The notes under the pieces were generated by a model. That model ran no database searches. It worked only from the letters and a program-made list of their open reading frames with translations, and was not told where the DNA came from. A stretch of DNA of 39,566 bases. It comes from an uncultured Helicobacteraceae bacterium. Lineage in GTDB: Bacteria; Campylobacterota; Campylobacteria; Campylobacterales; UBA6016. A program made the translations under genes and the position numbers. Where the stretch lies: the NCBI GenBank assembly GCA_937973585.1, contig CALJKN010000017.1:1-39566 (forward strand). The letters run 5' to 3'. This document shows, piece by piece, positions 39,411 through 39,566 of this stretch (position 1 is its first letter; the number at the start of each line of letters is the position of its first letter).

Positions 39411-39566
39411 ATTTATACTCAAATTTCCGGCGGAGCCGTAAATTTTGGTCTAGGCAGACTGCCCCCACAGCCTTATATTTTAATTTATGCTCAAATCTTG
39501 AGCTAAGCCCAAGATTAGGTCTTCAAGGCGAGCGCCCTCGCCGCCTTATATTTTTATTCTATACTC
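39411..39566 (-). repeat. Tandem array of about 72-nt two-hairpin repeats, running off the window
   Basis: Two full units (39411-39482 and 39483-39555) and the start of a third (39556-39566) follow each other. On the plus strand each begins ATTTAT(A/G)CTC, has a stem with 3-nt loop, a GGTCT box, a second G/C stem and CCTTATATTTT. First stems: 39421-39445 (AAATTT, mismatch, CGGC / GCCG, mismatch, AAATTT) and 39494-39516 (AATCTTGAGC / GCCCAAGATT with one G-T pair). Second stem of unit two: GGCGAG / CTCGCC at 39527-39542. The stems keep shape while their sequences differ. A related copy lies at about 7136-7200. No protein is encoded. Confidence 0.8.
39412..39417 (-). promoter_or_regulatory. Possible -10 element of the CoA-binding/ilvA/thiE operon
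   Basis: TATAAA on the minus strand, at the boundary of the last repeat unit, would start transcription near 39405, leaving about 11 nt including GGAG before the ATG at 39394. The equivalent sequence in the next unit is CATAAA. Confidence 0.35.

Noticed and set aside
39411..39566. CRISPR array at the right edge
   Set aside because: Units are about 72 nt, contiguous and degenerate throughout, without identical repeats and unique spacers; no cas genes.

Overview
The window comes from a Campylobacterota (epsilonproteobacterial) chromosome. Four things point there: the gene order gyrA - flgP - flgQ - flgR - asd, which I recall from Campylobacter; a NifS/NifU pair in place of an IscSU set; a four-subunit pyruvate oxidoreductase in the order C-D-A-B as in Helicobacter pylori; and a three-domain desulforubrerythrin of the Campylobacter jejuni type. 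The sequence is moderately AT-rich, genes are packed with many 1-4 nt start/stop overlaps, and I see no tRNA, rRNA, prophage, insertion sequence or CRISPR array. The genus cannot be fixed from sequence reading alone.

Layout. 1-830: three tiny minus-strand genes, two of them membrane proteins. 824-2853: groES-groEL behind a consensus promoter and a CIRCE operator. 2885-5808: an SDR epimerase, then a membrane diguanylate cyclase overlapping a HIT-family gene. 5899-8244: nifS and nifU with a structured intergenic leader. 8437-10561: an orphan HicB-like gene running into the antisense of der, and an unknown protein. 10722-12780: a two-component system followed by a 45-residue cationic exported peptide. 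12901-19464: gyrA, two mini-lipoproteins, flgP, flgQ, flgR, asd and a UPF0114 membrane protein. 19464-24174: hemE, a PA2779/PA2778-type pair, a UbiD-family decarboxylase and an unknown K/Q-rich protein. 24240-27391: porCDAB. 27496-30830: a HAD phosphatase, an OmpA-family protein and an orphan solute-binding protein. 30870-31748: rplM-rpsI with terminator. 31821-35364: a CpxP-like protein, response regulator, histidine kinase, 39-residue membrane protein, rdgB and a one-domain asparaginase, all chained by overlaps. 35526-36644: perR and desulforubrerythrin. 36651-39394: rhodanese, thiE, ilvA and a CoA-binding protein. 39411-39566: a tandem array of about 72-nt hairpin repeats.

Most genes are housekeeping: protein folding, Fe-S assembly, haem and amino-acid synthesis, pyruvate oxidation, ribosome, DNA topology. 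The less ordinary parts are: (1) a degenerate two-hairpin repeat, tandem upstream of the CoA-binding gene and present once more, same orientation relative to the downstream gene, between nifS and nifU; (2) the PA2779/PA2778-like pair, where a lipoprotein C39-like protease sits next to a small exported protein with a double-glycine leader-like motif before its membrane helix, and where the protease appears to start at AUA; (3) several small proteins shorter than usual gene-calling limits; (4) two promoters placed so that transcription would begin on the start codon (perR and the 76-aa membrane protein).
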